From: Gari tellinella
Lineage: Eukaryota > Mollusca > Bivalvia > Cardiida > Psammobiidae
Assembly: GCA_922989275.2 (NCBI GenBank)
Contig: OV277870.1
Span: 30,524,742-30,588,741 of the forward strand
Length of the DNA: 64,000 bases
Direction: 5' to 3'
Positions 10,958 through 22,298 of the stretch are shown piece after piece. The notes beneath the pieces were generated by a model that was not told the origin of the DNA, did no database searches, and saw only the letters and a program-made list of their open reading frames with translations. The translations under genes were made by a program, and so were the position numbers. Position 1 is the first letter of the stretch; every line of letters starts with the position of its first letter.

Positions 10958-13900
10958 ACAAGAGGGCCAGAATGGCCCTTAATCGCTCACCTGTACATGT
11001 GATTTCAGAAAAGAAGATTTGTGAAACTTTGACCTACGGACGGGGTCACTTTTGACCCAAGGGACATAATATGAATGCTCTTGATACAGGACCTGTAGAC
11101 GATGCTATGTGCCAAATATCTAAGCTCAGTGTACTATGAGAAGAAGATTTTTTAAAGTTTTCATTGAAAAAATTCTATGTTTAGCTCTGGTGACCCAGAT
11201 ATGCAACAGACCGGAACCAATTCATCAACATATGTGAAAGACCTCTAGACATTACATCATGCAAAATATCTAAGCTCTAGCCATATTGGTTTCAAAGAAA
11301 AATGTGTTTGAAAATTTCACTATATAACTCCATGTAAAATGGCGACACCTGTGCAGCATAGGCATTCGGTCCGTTGTCTATGACACTACCCCTAGCTGCT
11401 ATAACCCCCTCCACCACCACCAAACGTGGATAAACTACCCTAAAATCTATCCATACATTCAATAATCATCATAAAAGAACATTTCCTGAAGTTTCGTGAA
11501 ATTTAAAAAAAATTTTTTTTTTTTGCTAATTTATAAGTAAAATAGTAAAGGCTGCCATGAAAAAGCGCCTTGCAGAAGCAACCCTCAAGTTCTCAACCCT
11601 GTCATTTTGTCAAATCTTGGACGATCTGGACAGATGATGGCTCATTGTTTACAGCAAACAGTTTTCTTTGACGATAATTGGTAAAACATTCAAAGCAATC
11701 GGCGAACACGCGCATGGGGACTCGAAGGGTGGGGAGACCCCTTATTCGGAAACCATCTGTCACGCAAAATTTTCCCAAACAAACGACTGGTTGCCCAGTC
11801 AAACTATTATCATTCTAGCGAACCCGAGAACCAGCTTCAAAGCAGGAAATGACGCAAAAGTCAAGCGCCTCAATTGGTCGTATTCGAATCAGGACAACTA
11901 TAGCGTTAGTTGGACGTGTTGTCAACAGGTTCTATTCGAATCACCACTTGATGTTTTCCGTTGACAAAATGTTGTCAAACCATCAAATCGTTGACCACAA
12001 TTTCGATTCGAGTCGGGTCAAAAACGTTGTCATCAGTAAATCTTCGAGCATTTGCTCCGCCTAGTTTTCGTTGACAACAAATTGAATGATTCGAATACGA
12101 CCAATGCTATCATATCCGTTTGTCAACCGAAACTAAACGAAAGTTATCTAGAAATTTATTTCGTAACAGAAATGCTCATTTACCGATAATTCAAAAGGTA
12201 TTTATTATATATTTCATTTTCTATTAATTACCCGTACCATGGTGTAATGCATGGTCGCAAATGCACTTGTTAATCGCTGAATCAGTGAATGACTGACGAA
12301 CAAGTCCAAAAATTAAGGTGACAGAAGGATTCCGATATAAGGTGCCTATCGAATTTTTTATTTCTTCACTTGTGCTCGTGTCTTGCATGGGCTGTGAGCT
12401 AACTTTCTTTGAACAGAACTGTTAAATGTAAATAATAAGCCATCATTTGTCAAAATCGGCCCAAAAATGACAAAATGACAAGGTTGGGAAGTTGATGGCC
12501 CTGAATACACATCTACCTTTTCATTGTATACATACATGATACGATTTTTTTTTTTTTTTGAAACTTCTTGAAACATTTGTTAAGGATGTTTGTTGAACAT
12601 ATGGATGTATTTTGACTCATTTTGAAAGATTTATGGGGGGGGGGGGGGTCATAGCTTACGCGCCGAAAACCTGTGCTGTGCAGGGGCCAATTTTGACCCA
12701 AGTGGCAAAATTTGAACAAATTTGATAGAGGACCTGTAGACGATGCTATGTGCAAAATATCTAAGCTCAGTGTATTTTGGTTTCAGACAATAAGATTTTT
12801 AAAGTTTTCATTGAAAAATTCTATTTTTAGCTCCAGTGACCCAGATATTCAACAGACCGGAACCAATTCGACAACATATGTGAAGGACCTCTAGACGTTA
12901 CACCATGCCAAATATCAAAGCTCTGGCCAAAATGGTTTAAGAGAAAAATGTGTTTGAACATTTCACTATAACTCTACGTAAAACAGCGACCCCCGGGGCG
13001 GGGCCCATTTTGGCCCCAGGGACAAAATTTGAACAACTTTGATAGAGAACCTGTAGACAATGTGCAAAATATCTAAGCTCAGTGTATTTTGGTTTCAGAC
13101 AAGAAGATTTTTTAAAGTTTTCATTGAAAAAATCTATTTTTAGCTCCAGTGACCCAGATATTCAACAGACCTGAACCAATTCGTCAACATATGTGAAGGA
13201 CCTCTAGACATTACACATTGCCAAATATAAAAGCTCTGGCCATAATGGTTTCAGAGAAAAATGTTTGAACATTTCACTATATAACTCTATGTAAAACGGT
13301 GACCCCGGGGGCGGGGCCAATTTTGACCCCAGGGTCAAACTTTGAACAATCTTGGTAGAGGACCTATAGATGATGCCATGTGCCAAATATCTAAGCTCTG
13401 GCCCTTGTGGTTTTTGACAAGAAGCTTTTTGAAGATTTCCTTATTTTTTCACTTTGGTTGCCATGGCAACCAGAGTTCTGCATTGTTTCAAATTCTTTGA
13501 ACAACTTTGAAAGAGCTTGACCCAAGGAACATTCCTGTGAATTTTGGTTGCAATCAGGCATGTGGTTTTGAAGAAGAATATGTTTGAACATTTCACTATA
13601 TAACTCTATGTAAAACGGTGACCCCCGGGGCGGGGCCAATTCTGACCCCAGGGTCAAACTTTGAACAATCTTGATAGAGGACCTATAGATGATACTATGT
13701 GCCAAATATCTAAGCTCTAGCCCTTGTGGTTTTTGACAAGAAGATTTTTTAAGATTTCCTTATTTTTTCACTTTGGTTGCCATGGCAACCAGAGTTCTGC
13801 ATTGTTTCAAATTCGTTGAACAAATTTGAAAGAGCTTGACCCAAGGAACATTCCTGTGAAGTTTGGTTGCAATCAGGCAAGCGGTTTTGAAGAAGAAAAT

Positions 13901-13988
13901 GTTTTAAGAAATTGTTGACGCACGACGGACGCAGGACAAAGACCGACCACAAAAGCTCACCTTGAGCACTTTGTGCTCAGGTGAGCTA
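10958..13988 (+). mobile_element. Pearl/HINE-like element, subfamily A, with internal duplications and an unknown inner segment
   Basis: Starts ACAAGAGGGCCAGAATGGCC and GCTCACCTG; ends AGCTCACCTTGAGC...GCTCAGGTGAGCTA. The module around GACCCCCGGGGCGGGGCC recurs near 13000, 13300 and 13620, and about 13290-13480 is repeated at 13630-13800. The stretch 11355-12655 does not match the modules and looks like a separate insertion; it holds the small inverted-repeat element at 11873-12105 and a G14 run at 12635-12648. Confidence 0.7.
11873..12105. mobile_element. Small inverted-repeat element (MITE-like)
   Basis: ATTGGTCGTATTCGAATC at 11873-11890 is repeated exactly in reverse complement at 12088-12105, giving a 233-bp unit with 18-bp inverted ends. 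Words built on GTTGACAA recur inside. Confidence 0.65.
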
Positions 13989-14215
13989 AAATGAGTGGTG
14001 AAACTACGGCTTATCTGGAGCCCTGCAACGGTATCTTTTGTGAAAAATAGCCAACTATCTATCTAGGAATTTATGCCATGCTAAGAACAAAGAAGAAAGT
14101 CCTTTTCGTGGAGATAAACAAATGTAAGTTGGAGAGAGTAAAAGCAAAATGGGGACAGAATTACTTTGTATAATTAACTGATCAGACAGTGCGCAATACC
14201 GGACTTTCATATTGA

Positions 14216-14430
14216 TTGATAATTCAAAAATTACAGAACAAATTAAATTGTGTATTCCAACTCAAGACACTGATATTGACCAGTCTACAGAAGCCTGACC
14301 AAGAGTGCCACAATCATTTGGTATTTGCATCAGTCGCCCTTGGGATGGGGGCAAGTTTGATGAATGTTAAAAGGGTTGCGCATGTCGGTCCACCAACAAC
14401 CTTAGAAAGTACATGTACATATCATTAATC
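14216..14430 (+). pseudogene. RecQ-like helicase fragment, motifs V and VI region
   Basis: The frame contains HNHLVFASVALGMGASLMNV followed by KRVAHVGPPTTLES. This matches the RecQ-family pattern of a conserved ATVALGMG-type motif V and an HxGPP.T.E.Y-type motif before the arginine finger. The frame is lost just where the QE.GRAGR part should follow. Together with the upstream pieces it makes a near-complete but shattered helicase reading. Confidence 0.7.
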
Positions 14431-14764
14431 AATAAGTAGACATAAAAATATCAGTAACACAAAACGTCTATATTGAATATATTTTTCAGAAAGTTTCAAA
14501 GCTCATTTTCAACAATTTCTTAAATTTACTTGACTACTATCATTTAACTTGATTTCTTTTTCACTGTAATAAAGGGTTTGTAAACTTTTTCTATTATTGA
14601 AGATAGTCAAAACTTCAACTTCCTTTTTTCACGTAACCCTATAAACTTAAAAGTGATCCCAAAAAAAGTATCATCTTCAAAAGATTTGATGTGAAAGAAA
14701 GAAGATATGCATCAACTACTGCTTATCTGTTGCCCTGAACTTGTGACAATTCTTCAGTTCAGCC

Positions 14765-14995
14765 TATGTGCAGGTAATAGGCAGAACAGACAGTACTGCT
14801 GGGGCAATATCAACAACACCGACGTTGCACAGTCAGCAATTCACAAAGATATGAACAACTGTTGTGTTGACACAGTTAAGTGCAGAAGAGAAATCATCAA
14901 CAACTAACTACTTTGGTTTTCAGACACTAGTCAAGCCACACACATGTTGCAATTACTGTGACAGCTATATTGAATTTTCTGTGCCTTTTCGAGCT
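14765..14995 (+). pseudogene. RecQ-like helicase fragment, zinc-binding (RQC-like) region
   Basis: The frame reads NINNTDVAQSAIHKDM and DTVKCRREI. After a one-base slip it continues NYFGFQTLVKPHTCCNYC. The order CRR...(L)xxYFGF...HxCCxxC resembles the zinc-binding stretch that follows the helicase core in RecQ proteins. The slip and the loss of the last cysteines show decay. Confidence 0.6.
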
Positions 14996-15165
14996 TGAGT
15001 TTAAAATGACTATTTTGGAAATTTCTAGGACAATATGTAAATCATACATTGTCCTACAGAAATACATCGACTTGCGTGAAGTCTGCAGTAGTATGACGAA
15101 GTATGCAATCTTAACACTGGTACTGCCGAACCCCTACTGGTTATGCATTTGCGAACCGCTATGAT

Positions 15166-15577
15166 CCAGACCAGCCGCCGAGTAACTCGGCGTCGAATCT
15201 TGACCCAACCTCTTTTCAGGATCCAGAAACAATAGAGGAGTATTTTGGACTCAACTGCAGACTTCATTTGGATCCCATGACAGATCCCTCTCGTGTGCGA
15301 TAGATATTCCGAAGAAGAAGACATCGATGAGTTGTCGCCAGATCTTGGCATAAATGAGCGTGTCCACCAGTACCTGTTGGAAAATGGGTCTGACCCAGTA
15401 ATATCGGACGGCAATAACCTGGGAGAGGCGGAGAGAGATAATGTACCACTGGAGGGTGAAGATCTTTATCGTGAGAAAAGACTGAACGAAGATGGTTGTA
15501 AATGCAACTTGCAATGCACGGAAAAATTTAGCGAGGCAGATATGATCGGCCATATTCGTAATGTGCGAGTTATGGAG
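15166..15577 (+). pseudogene. Transposase-like gene, N-terminal region with Cys cluster
   Basis: The frame DPETIEEYFGLNCRLHLDPM shifts by one base near 15290 to SEEEDIDELSPDLGINERVH, which runs to EDGCKCNLQCTEKFSEADMI and GHIRNVRVME. The C-x-C-x3-C...H pattern and its place before the pieces at 17924-18640 resemble the N-terminus of a multicopy metazoan protein family that I take to be transposase-derived. It is cut at 15577 by a pearl-like element. Host-gene origin is not excluded. Confidence 0.5.
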
Positions 15578-17923
15578 ACAAGAGCCGCATGCGGTCATAA
15601 ATCACTCACCCGAGTAACTATTGCGTTATACTCAATGCAAAATGAAGTTTGTCATTGCATGTATGTGGACTGTTGCATGAAGAAGTAACTCAGAATCCGT
15701 TTATCATTATTACTGTTTGAGCAAAAAGGAATAATAAGGAAATGGTTTAAATAGTCCTAATAGAGAGTCACTTGAATAATAATAATTCAAAATATTAATG
15801 AATTCCGACAATAGTTTCAGTTTCAGAGAAGAATATTTTTAAAGGTTTTCCTGTATAAGTATGTAAAACTGATAAGCCCCGGGAAAAGGCCATTTTTTAT
15901 CCAGAGGTCATTATTTGCACAATCTTGATAGAAGACCATAAGGCAAAGCTAGATGCCTTACGGTTGCAGAGAAGATTATAAGACTATGTAACACTGATAA
16001 GTCCTGGGGCGGTGCCATTATTTACCCCTAAGTCATGATTTGAACAATCTTGGTAGAAGACCATAAAGCAAAGCTAAATGCCCAAAATAAAAGTTCTTGG
16101 TCTTATGCACTGAAGAATATTTTTAAAGGTTGTCCTATATAAGTATACTTAACAAAATTTTTAATCGGTCACTTTTTAAGGCAACATATGTCTTTAAATA
16201 CTACGTTCATATTTATGATATTTTACACACAACATGACAGGTTCTAAGTGCTCCTTATTTTTTGTATTTATACACGTTGCCATACTTCATGAACGTCAGA
16301 ACAGTCGCGTGGCTTGTTTGACCTAATTTGCATGTGTAAAGTATGGAAGAAAGTCTCTGCCCGCAATACTACACGAGTGTAATCTCCAATTACTGCCTAG
16401 CCTGAAAAAACACTTAAAATGGCGAGATAAACTCGCAAAGAGAGCGGCAGAGACGTCGGAATGGTGCACGCTAGTGTATCCTTACGGCAAATAAGATTCA
16501 ACCACCGAAGAATTCCGGAAGTGGAAACAAAGAAGACTAATTTCCGTGTGTTCCATATTAGAAAATGTTTCCGTCCATTATAATGTGGCTAGCACTTTTA
16601 ACCGGATACTTTCGACCGCTTTTAGGCTATAACGCGGAAATTTGACGTCACCGGAAGTAGAGCAAACCGCCCCAGGAAACCAAAACGACGGGTAACACAC
16701 TCCTATGATCGATACACTGTAGTGATGCATCCGAGAGACAGATTTCTTCCCGTTGCAAAAATGGCAAGACAGCTTAAGGGTCAAAACGGGCGTAACGTCA
16801 CACCCAAGACGGTACGTAATCGGCTATGAGTGGGTGGCAGTCGCTGCTGTCGGCCACTTAAGGATTACGTCATTACCAGACAGCTTGGGCCCGATGATAG
16901 AGACGAGTTTAACCCTACATGAACACGTTTGCGACATTCTCAAGTTTTCTACAGCCTCCAAACGCTGACGCTGTGGAGCGTGACGTCGTCAAGGTGTGAG
17001 AAAGTTAGGTCATCAATTCGTCTGCTGAATCCCTCTCGACTATGAGAAGTCGATACGAAACTGTTATTGCAGCTGACAGGGACACTACGCGTTACTAACA
17101 TAGGGCCTAAGAACTATGGTAACACTCCTGTGACTTTCAAAATCTGGGGTGCCTCCATAGAAGTTGTTGCTAAAGCTTAGAAGGAAAGGTGATAGCCGGA
17201 AAATTGGAATCATCTGTTTCCCAATTGATTACATTTGCATTGTAACACAATTAAATGGTTTATAAGTTCTTCATTTTTCTTTTTCTGATTGAAGTATAAG
17301 GTGACCTATTAGAAATTTTGTTGAGTATATATGTAAAACTGATAAGCCCCGGGTTGGGGCCATTTTAACCCGGGGTCATGATTTGAACACTCTTGGTAGA
17401 GGTCCACAATATAAAAGGTCTACAGGCCTTACAGTTTCAGAGAGAAGACTTTTAAAAGGCTTTCCGATGAATAACTGATAAGCCCCAGGGCGGGGCCATT
17501 TTTGACCCAGGGTCATTATTTGAATAATCTTGGTAAAGGTTCACAACATGATGCTTTATATGAACTTTAGTTGTCCAAAGACTTATGGTTATTGACAAGA
17601 TGATTTTAAAAGTTTAGACTTTGGTTGTCAATATTATGTAAATATGGAAAATGGCAACGTCCTCTGGCGGCCCTGTTTTTTTATCAAGTATATCAATTGA
17701 GAAACATTTTGGTGAAATGCCATGGCAACAAGACAAATGGCCCGCCCACTTTTTAAGCTCACAACTACAGTATGTATCTGACCACGTTTGGTTAAAATTG
17801 GGCCATTGATTTCAGAGAAGAAGTTATTTGAAACAAATTGTGAACAAACGACATGTAAACGGAAACGGACGGCGACAGATCACAATAGCTCACCTTGAGC
17901 ACTTTTTGTACTCAGGTGAGCTA
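15578..17923 (+). mobile_element. Pearl/HINE-like element inserted in the transposase-like gene
   Basis: Starts ACAAGAGCCGCATGCGG and ends AGCTCACCTTGAGCAC...GTACTCAGGTGAGCTA followed by AAA. Modules with TGATAAGCCCCGGG flank a foreign segment (16151-17323). The first 100 bases closely match the copy starting at 33324. Confidence 0.75.
16151..17323. mobile_element. 1.17-kb inverted-repeat element inside the pearl-like copy
   Basis: AACAAAATTTTTAATCGGTC at 16151 matches, in reverse complement with few differences, GACCTATTAGAAATTTTGTT at 17304-17323 (AACAAAATTT.TAAT.GGTCAC ends). Flanking AGTATAC and AGTATAT suggest a 7-bp target duplication. The interior is less AT-rich than its surroundings and has no recognised protein. 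Confidence 0.6.
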
Positions 17924-18300
17924 AAATGAAGTACACAGTAAGAACCTTGATTCAGCCGGAGATGACCATCGTACAGTTAAATACACAGCCTGGGTAAAAT
18001 ATGGCGAAGTTGTGTGCCTCATATAGGTATTGCATCGCCAAGAGATGGACGTTTGTGCAACGTGTGAGAAACTACGTAAAATATCACAGACGCAAGAAGT
18101 GAAGAACATAAACTGGCAAATATGTACAGCAACATACAGAGAACACACCATTGCTGCCCAGTTAGAGTGTGATCTGTACAAGTGAATAGAGAGGGCACAG
18201 GATGGCATTGGACAACATACAGATAACACACCATTGCTGCCATGCTAGAGTGTGATCTGTACAAGTGAATAGAGACGGCACAGGATGGCAATGAAAATGG
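17924..18300 (+). pseudogene. Transposase-like gene, middle region
   Basis: A clear frame reads HRQEMDVCATCEKLRKISQT, then EHTIAAQLECDLYK and a stop. The D-x-C-x2-C followed by a helical stretch with H...A......Y resembles the insert that precedes the catalytic core in the family suggested for 15166-15577 and 18303-18640. A duplicated segment follows (see the repeat at 18127-18291). Confidence 0.5.
18127..18291. repeat. Local direct duplication of about 80 bp
   Basis: ACACACCATTGCTGCC, then AGAGTGTGATCTGTACAAGT and GAATAGAGAGGGCACAGGAT at about 18145-18208 recur with few changes at 18225-18291. The duplicated piece is part of the transposase-like middle region. Confidence 0.85.
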
Positions 18301-18302
18301 AA

Positions 18303-18640
18303 TTAGCTATTTCCATGTAACAATTGACTACTGTCCAAAGTGTTACAATTCCTCATCATGGACGTCAGATTGGCCCCTTGTACTTCACCACTCAACGGAA
18401 AAGACATACATGTATTTGGTTTGCGAATTGATGGAATGCCCAGACAGATGAATTTCCTGCTGGACGAGCAAGAGACAATTGGAAAGGATGGCTCACTGAC
18501 GTATGTACCTAATGCTGTCATTAGCATGCTTAACTGGGTGTTGGAGAATTATGCCAAGGATGAACCAACATGTGCCCTCCGTGATAACTGCCCAGGTAAA
18601 TACATAACATTCTTTCTACTAACAGTGTTAAAACTTTGAA
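18303..18640 (+). pseudogene. Transposase-like gene, catalytic-core-like region
   Basis: Pieces read FHVTIDYCPK, then in another frame RQIGPLYFTTQRKRH, then a longer frame GLRIDGMPRQMNFLLDEQET, NAVISMLNWVLENY and ALRDNCPG. The order HY.(I/F)DY..., GP.YF, RQ.N(F/Y)L(I/L)D, DNC(P/V)GQNKN is that of a multicopy family with a DDE-like core found in many invertebrates (recalled, not searched). DNCPG meets a GTAAAT that could be a splice donor in place of the usual QNKN. Two frame changes mark it as decayed. Confidence 0.55.
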
Positions 18641-18701
18641 CCACAGAATGTCATAGGCGTATGAAACTAAGATTGAGGTATGATCTGTAGTCATATTAAC
18701 A

Positions 18702-19736
18702 ACAAGGGTACCATGGGGCATATTTCGCTCACCTGAGAATAGCTGACAAAATGGGATAATGATCAATGTCCAGGACAGAATCATTTTTACCGGAGGGGTA
18801 TAGTTTGGAAATTTTGATAGATGATGCTATGTGCCAAATATCTAAGATCAGGGTAGTAGCGTTTTAGACAAGAATATTTTTTAAGTGTCCATTGAAAAAT
18901 CTATTCTTAGCTCCAGTGACATACATATACAGCAAACTGAAACCATTTGAACAAAATAGGTAGAGGACATCTAGAAGTGTCACCATGCCGAATATCAAAG
19001 CTCTGGCCATGTTAGTTTCAGAGGAGAAGACGTTTAAAAAAATTCTCTATATAAGTGACCCCCCGGGGGCGGGCCAATTTTGACCCGAGGGGCATAATTT
19101 GAACAAACTTGATAGAGGGTGTGTAGGCATTGTTATGTGCCATATATCTAAGCTTTGGCCCGTGTAGTTTCAGACCTTAAGATTTTTTAAGTTTTCATTG
19201 AAAAATTATTTTTTTGCTCCTGTGACCTAGATATGCAACCGACCAAAACCATTTGAACAATATTGGTATAGGACATCTAGAAGTATCACCATGCCAAATA
19301 TCAAAGCTCTGGCCATATAAGTTATAGAGGAGAAGATGTTTGAATATTCACAATATAACTCTATGTAAAACTGTGACCCCGCGGGGCCATTTTTGACCCC
19401 AGGGGCATAATTTGAACAAACTTGATAGAGGACCTGTAGATGATGCTATGTGCCATATATCTAAGCTCTGGTCCTTACAGTTTTTGACAAGGAGATTTTT
19501 TAAGATTTTCTTATTTTTTTCACTTTTTTGCCATGGCAACCAGAGTTCTGCATTGTTTTAAATTCTTAGAACAAATTTGAAAGAGCTTGACCCAAGGAAA
19601 TTTTTTGTAAAGTTTGGTTTTATTCCGTCAAGCGGTATAGTAGGAGATGTCATTTGAAGCAATTGTTAACGACGACGCACAACTTACACAGGGCCATCCC
19701 AAGAGCTCACCTTGAGCCTTTGGCTCAGGTGAGCTA
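18702..19736 (+). mobile_element. Pearl/HINE-like element, subfamily A
   Basis: Starts ACAAGGGTACCATGGGGC with GCTCACCTGAG and ends AGCTCACCTTGAGCC...GGCTCAGGTGAGCTA. Two modules carry GACCCCAGGGGCATAATTTG words. The 5' GCTCACCTGAG and 3' CTCAGGTGAGC pair exactly. Confidence 0.78.
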
Positions 19737-19889
19737 ATAAACTACTGACAGGGTTCGACACTTAGTCAAGTCCTATGATCCGATGATCACTTGAATTTCT
19801 GTCTTGGTTGTCTGTGTGATCACCAGAAAAATTGAGTTTAAATTTACTTATATATTATCCTTATTATCATTAAATGTGCATGTACCAGG

Positions 19890-20822
19890 GTATTTCCTGT
19901 GGGGTGGACTGACCTAGATTATGACTACACAATCCACATTTGATTTTTACCAAGATTTGATGTAGACAAACATTTTGACTATATATCATTCAGATCTAAT
20001 GAGATTTGTAGCCTCTAGAGGGTTAACACTGCTTTTCTTTGGTTTGACCTAGTGACCTATTTATTTGACTAGTCATGGCCCACATTCAAACCTGAGCTAA
20101 ATACCAATGAGGCAAACATGTTCATGTTCAGCAAGATTCTTTAAAATCCATTGAGATTTGTAGCCTCTAGAGTTCTAACAAGGGTTTTCTATGATTTGAC
20201 CTAGTGACCTAGTTTTTGACCCAACATGAACCATATTCCAACTTGACCTAGATATCACTTAGGCAAATACTCTGACCAAGTTGCATTTAAATCCAAAGAG
20301 ATTTGTAGCTTTTAGAGTGCTAACAATTTTTTTTTCTATTATTTGACCTAGTGACCTTATTTCTTATTTTTGACCAAACATGACCCATATTCCAACTTGA
20401 TCTAAATATCATTGAGGCAAACATTCGGACCAAGTTGCATTAAAATCCAATGAGATTTGTAGCTTCTAGAGTGTTAACAAGGTTTTCCAATGATTTGACC
20501 TAGTGACCTAGTTTTTAACCGGACATGAACCACATTTGTATTTGACCTAAATATCAATAAGGCAAACATTCTGACCAAGTTTCATGAAGATCTAATGAGA
20601 TTTGTAGTCTCTAGAGTGTCTATGATTAAACCTAGTGACCTAGTTTTTGACCCGATATGACCCACATTCGAACTTGACCTAAATTGACAAACCTTGACAT
20701 CAAGTTTGAGGAAGATCAGATGAACTTTGTAGCCGCTAGAGTGTTTACGAACCAATTGTGATCCCACAGACAGACAACCAGCGATCCTAATAGCTCAACT
20801 TGGCACTTCGTGCCAGGTGAGT
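19890..20822 (+). mobile_element. Pearl/HINE-like element, subfamily B, 5' end missing
   Basis: Repeated modules of about 120 bp built on GACCTAGTGACCTAGTTTTT and ending AGCTCAACTTGGCACTTCG followed by TGCCAGGTGAGTTA. No ACAAG start is found upstream; the copy abuts the subfamily A element ending at 19736. Confidence 0.65.
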
Positions 20823-20980
20823 TAAAAAAAAAACCAAGGGCAATAACTCTGGAATGACAAATCCCATGCATACAAGTCTTGTTCTAATGAGCTTCTCGTT
20901 TGATACTAAACAAGTATTCCATGTTTCAGCTTCACAGCTTTGATAGTTATTGAAAAAATAAATTTACAAATTTGAAGTAA

Positions 20981-21950
20981 ACAAGAGCCCCTATGGCGCT
21001 CACCATAGTATACAGTCCCCAGATTTACCTAGACCTATTGCTAATGGTGACTTATACCCCCACTAGCGCCTTGCCACAAGAAGCATGTGTCAGGATAATG
21101 TTGATGTGTGTTCTCTATATGAACTAGAGGGTTCAGAAGCATTTTCTAGGCTTTGACCAAATGACCTACTTTTTGACCTGACACAACTCATATTCATACA
21201 TTGCCTATATTTTATCAAGGTAATAATTCTAAGAAAGTTGTGTGAACTTTTGGCTAAAAATAAGGCCCCCTACAATGTTTAGAAGCTATTTCTATACTTT
21301 GACCTACTGACCTTCTTTTTAATCTTTTGTAACCCATATTCACACAGTGCCTAGCTTTTGTCAAGCTAACCATTCTAAGCAAGTTTCAAGAAGATTGGGC
21401 TAAAATTATGGCCTCTTGAGAGGCAAAAAGCTTTTTCTGTGATTTGACCTACTTTATGACCCAACAAGACCTACATTCATGTGTGACCTATATTCTATTA
21501 AGGTCATGACACTGACAAAATCTCATAAAGATATAACCAAGAATATGACTTCTAGAATTTTTTTTAACTTTTAATGTAATATTTCCGAACACCGAAAATG
21601 ACCACGCCCTCTGGCGGCCATGTTTTTTGACAGATCAAAATTTTTTGAACAATGTTTGAAGTCTATCCATTGAGAAACATTTTGGTGAAAACCCAATTCA
21701 GTAGTTTCTGAGAAGAAATTTTTTCTAGATATAGTGTGTGGTTGCTATGGCAACCAAACAAATAACCCCACCCACAAACTTATAACAACTTTTCATTCCC
21801 CCACCCTACTAATGAAGTTTGGTTACACTGGCGCTATTGGTTTCAAAGAAGAAGTTGTTTGCAATTGTTGACGGATGGACAGACAGACGGACGCCGAACA
21901 GAGCTGTATCACAATAGCTCACCTTGAGCACTTTGTGCTCTGGTGAGCTA
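20981..21950 (+). mobile_element. Pearl/HINE-like element, variant termini
   Basis: Starts ACAAGAGCCCCTATGGC and GCTCACCATAG; ends AGCTCACCTTGAGCAC...GTGCTCTGGTGAGCTA. The 5' GCTCACCA and the 3' TGGTGAGC pair, where other copies have GCTCACCT and AGGTGAGC, so both ends carry the matching change. It is flanked on both sides by related sequence beginning CAAGGGCAATAACTCTGGAA (20838 and 21958). Confidence 0.7.
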
Positions 21951-22298
21951 AAAAGAACAAGGGCAATAACTCTGGAATGACAATCTCAGGGTTGCCTGCC
22001 TTGTTGTAATGAGTTGCCCTCTTGATTCTGAAGAAGTATTTCAAGTTTCAAATGGAAACCTTTAATATTTATTGAGACATGTTGTCTTACAAACAAGAGA
22101 CCCAGAGGGTCACATTTCGCTCAACTGAGGACACTGTACCATAGAATCTGACTGGGCAAGACAACATTTTGATATAGCTATGACCCAGGTGCCATAATTT
22201 GATCTTGGTAGAGGACCACAATGCGAAGCTACATGTCAGATATTAATGATCTGGGCCTTACGGTTTAAGAGAAGAAGATTTTTAAAGGGTTTCCTAAA

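Larger units (their letters stand above)
10802..14025. mobile_element. Possible hAT-like element with CAGGGCTCCAGAT ends, carrying a pearl insertion
   Basis: CAGGGCTCCAGATTAACG at 10802 is mirrored by TTATCTGGAGCCCTG at 14011-14025. Almost all the interior is the pearl-like element 10958-13988. No clean target duplication is seen, so this is an old copy or a weaker call than the relative at 56455-57729. Confidence 0.45.

Noticed and set aside
15293..15688. 131-codon frame taken as one protein
   Set aside because: The last 35 codons (from RAACGHKSL) come from the inserted pearl-like element, since the same words occur at 33324-33430. Only the part before 15577 is treated as gene-derived.
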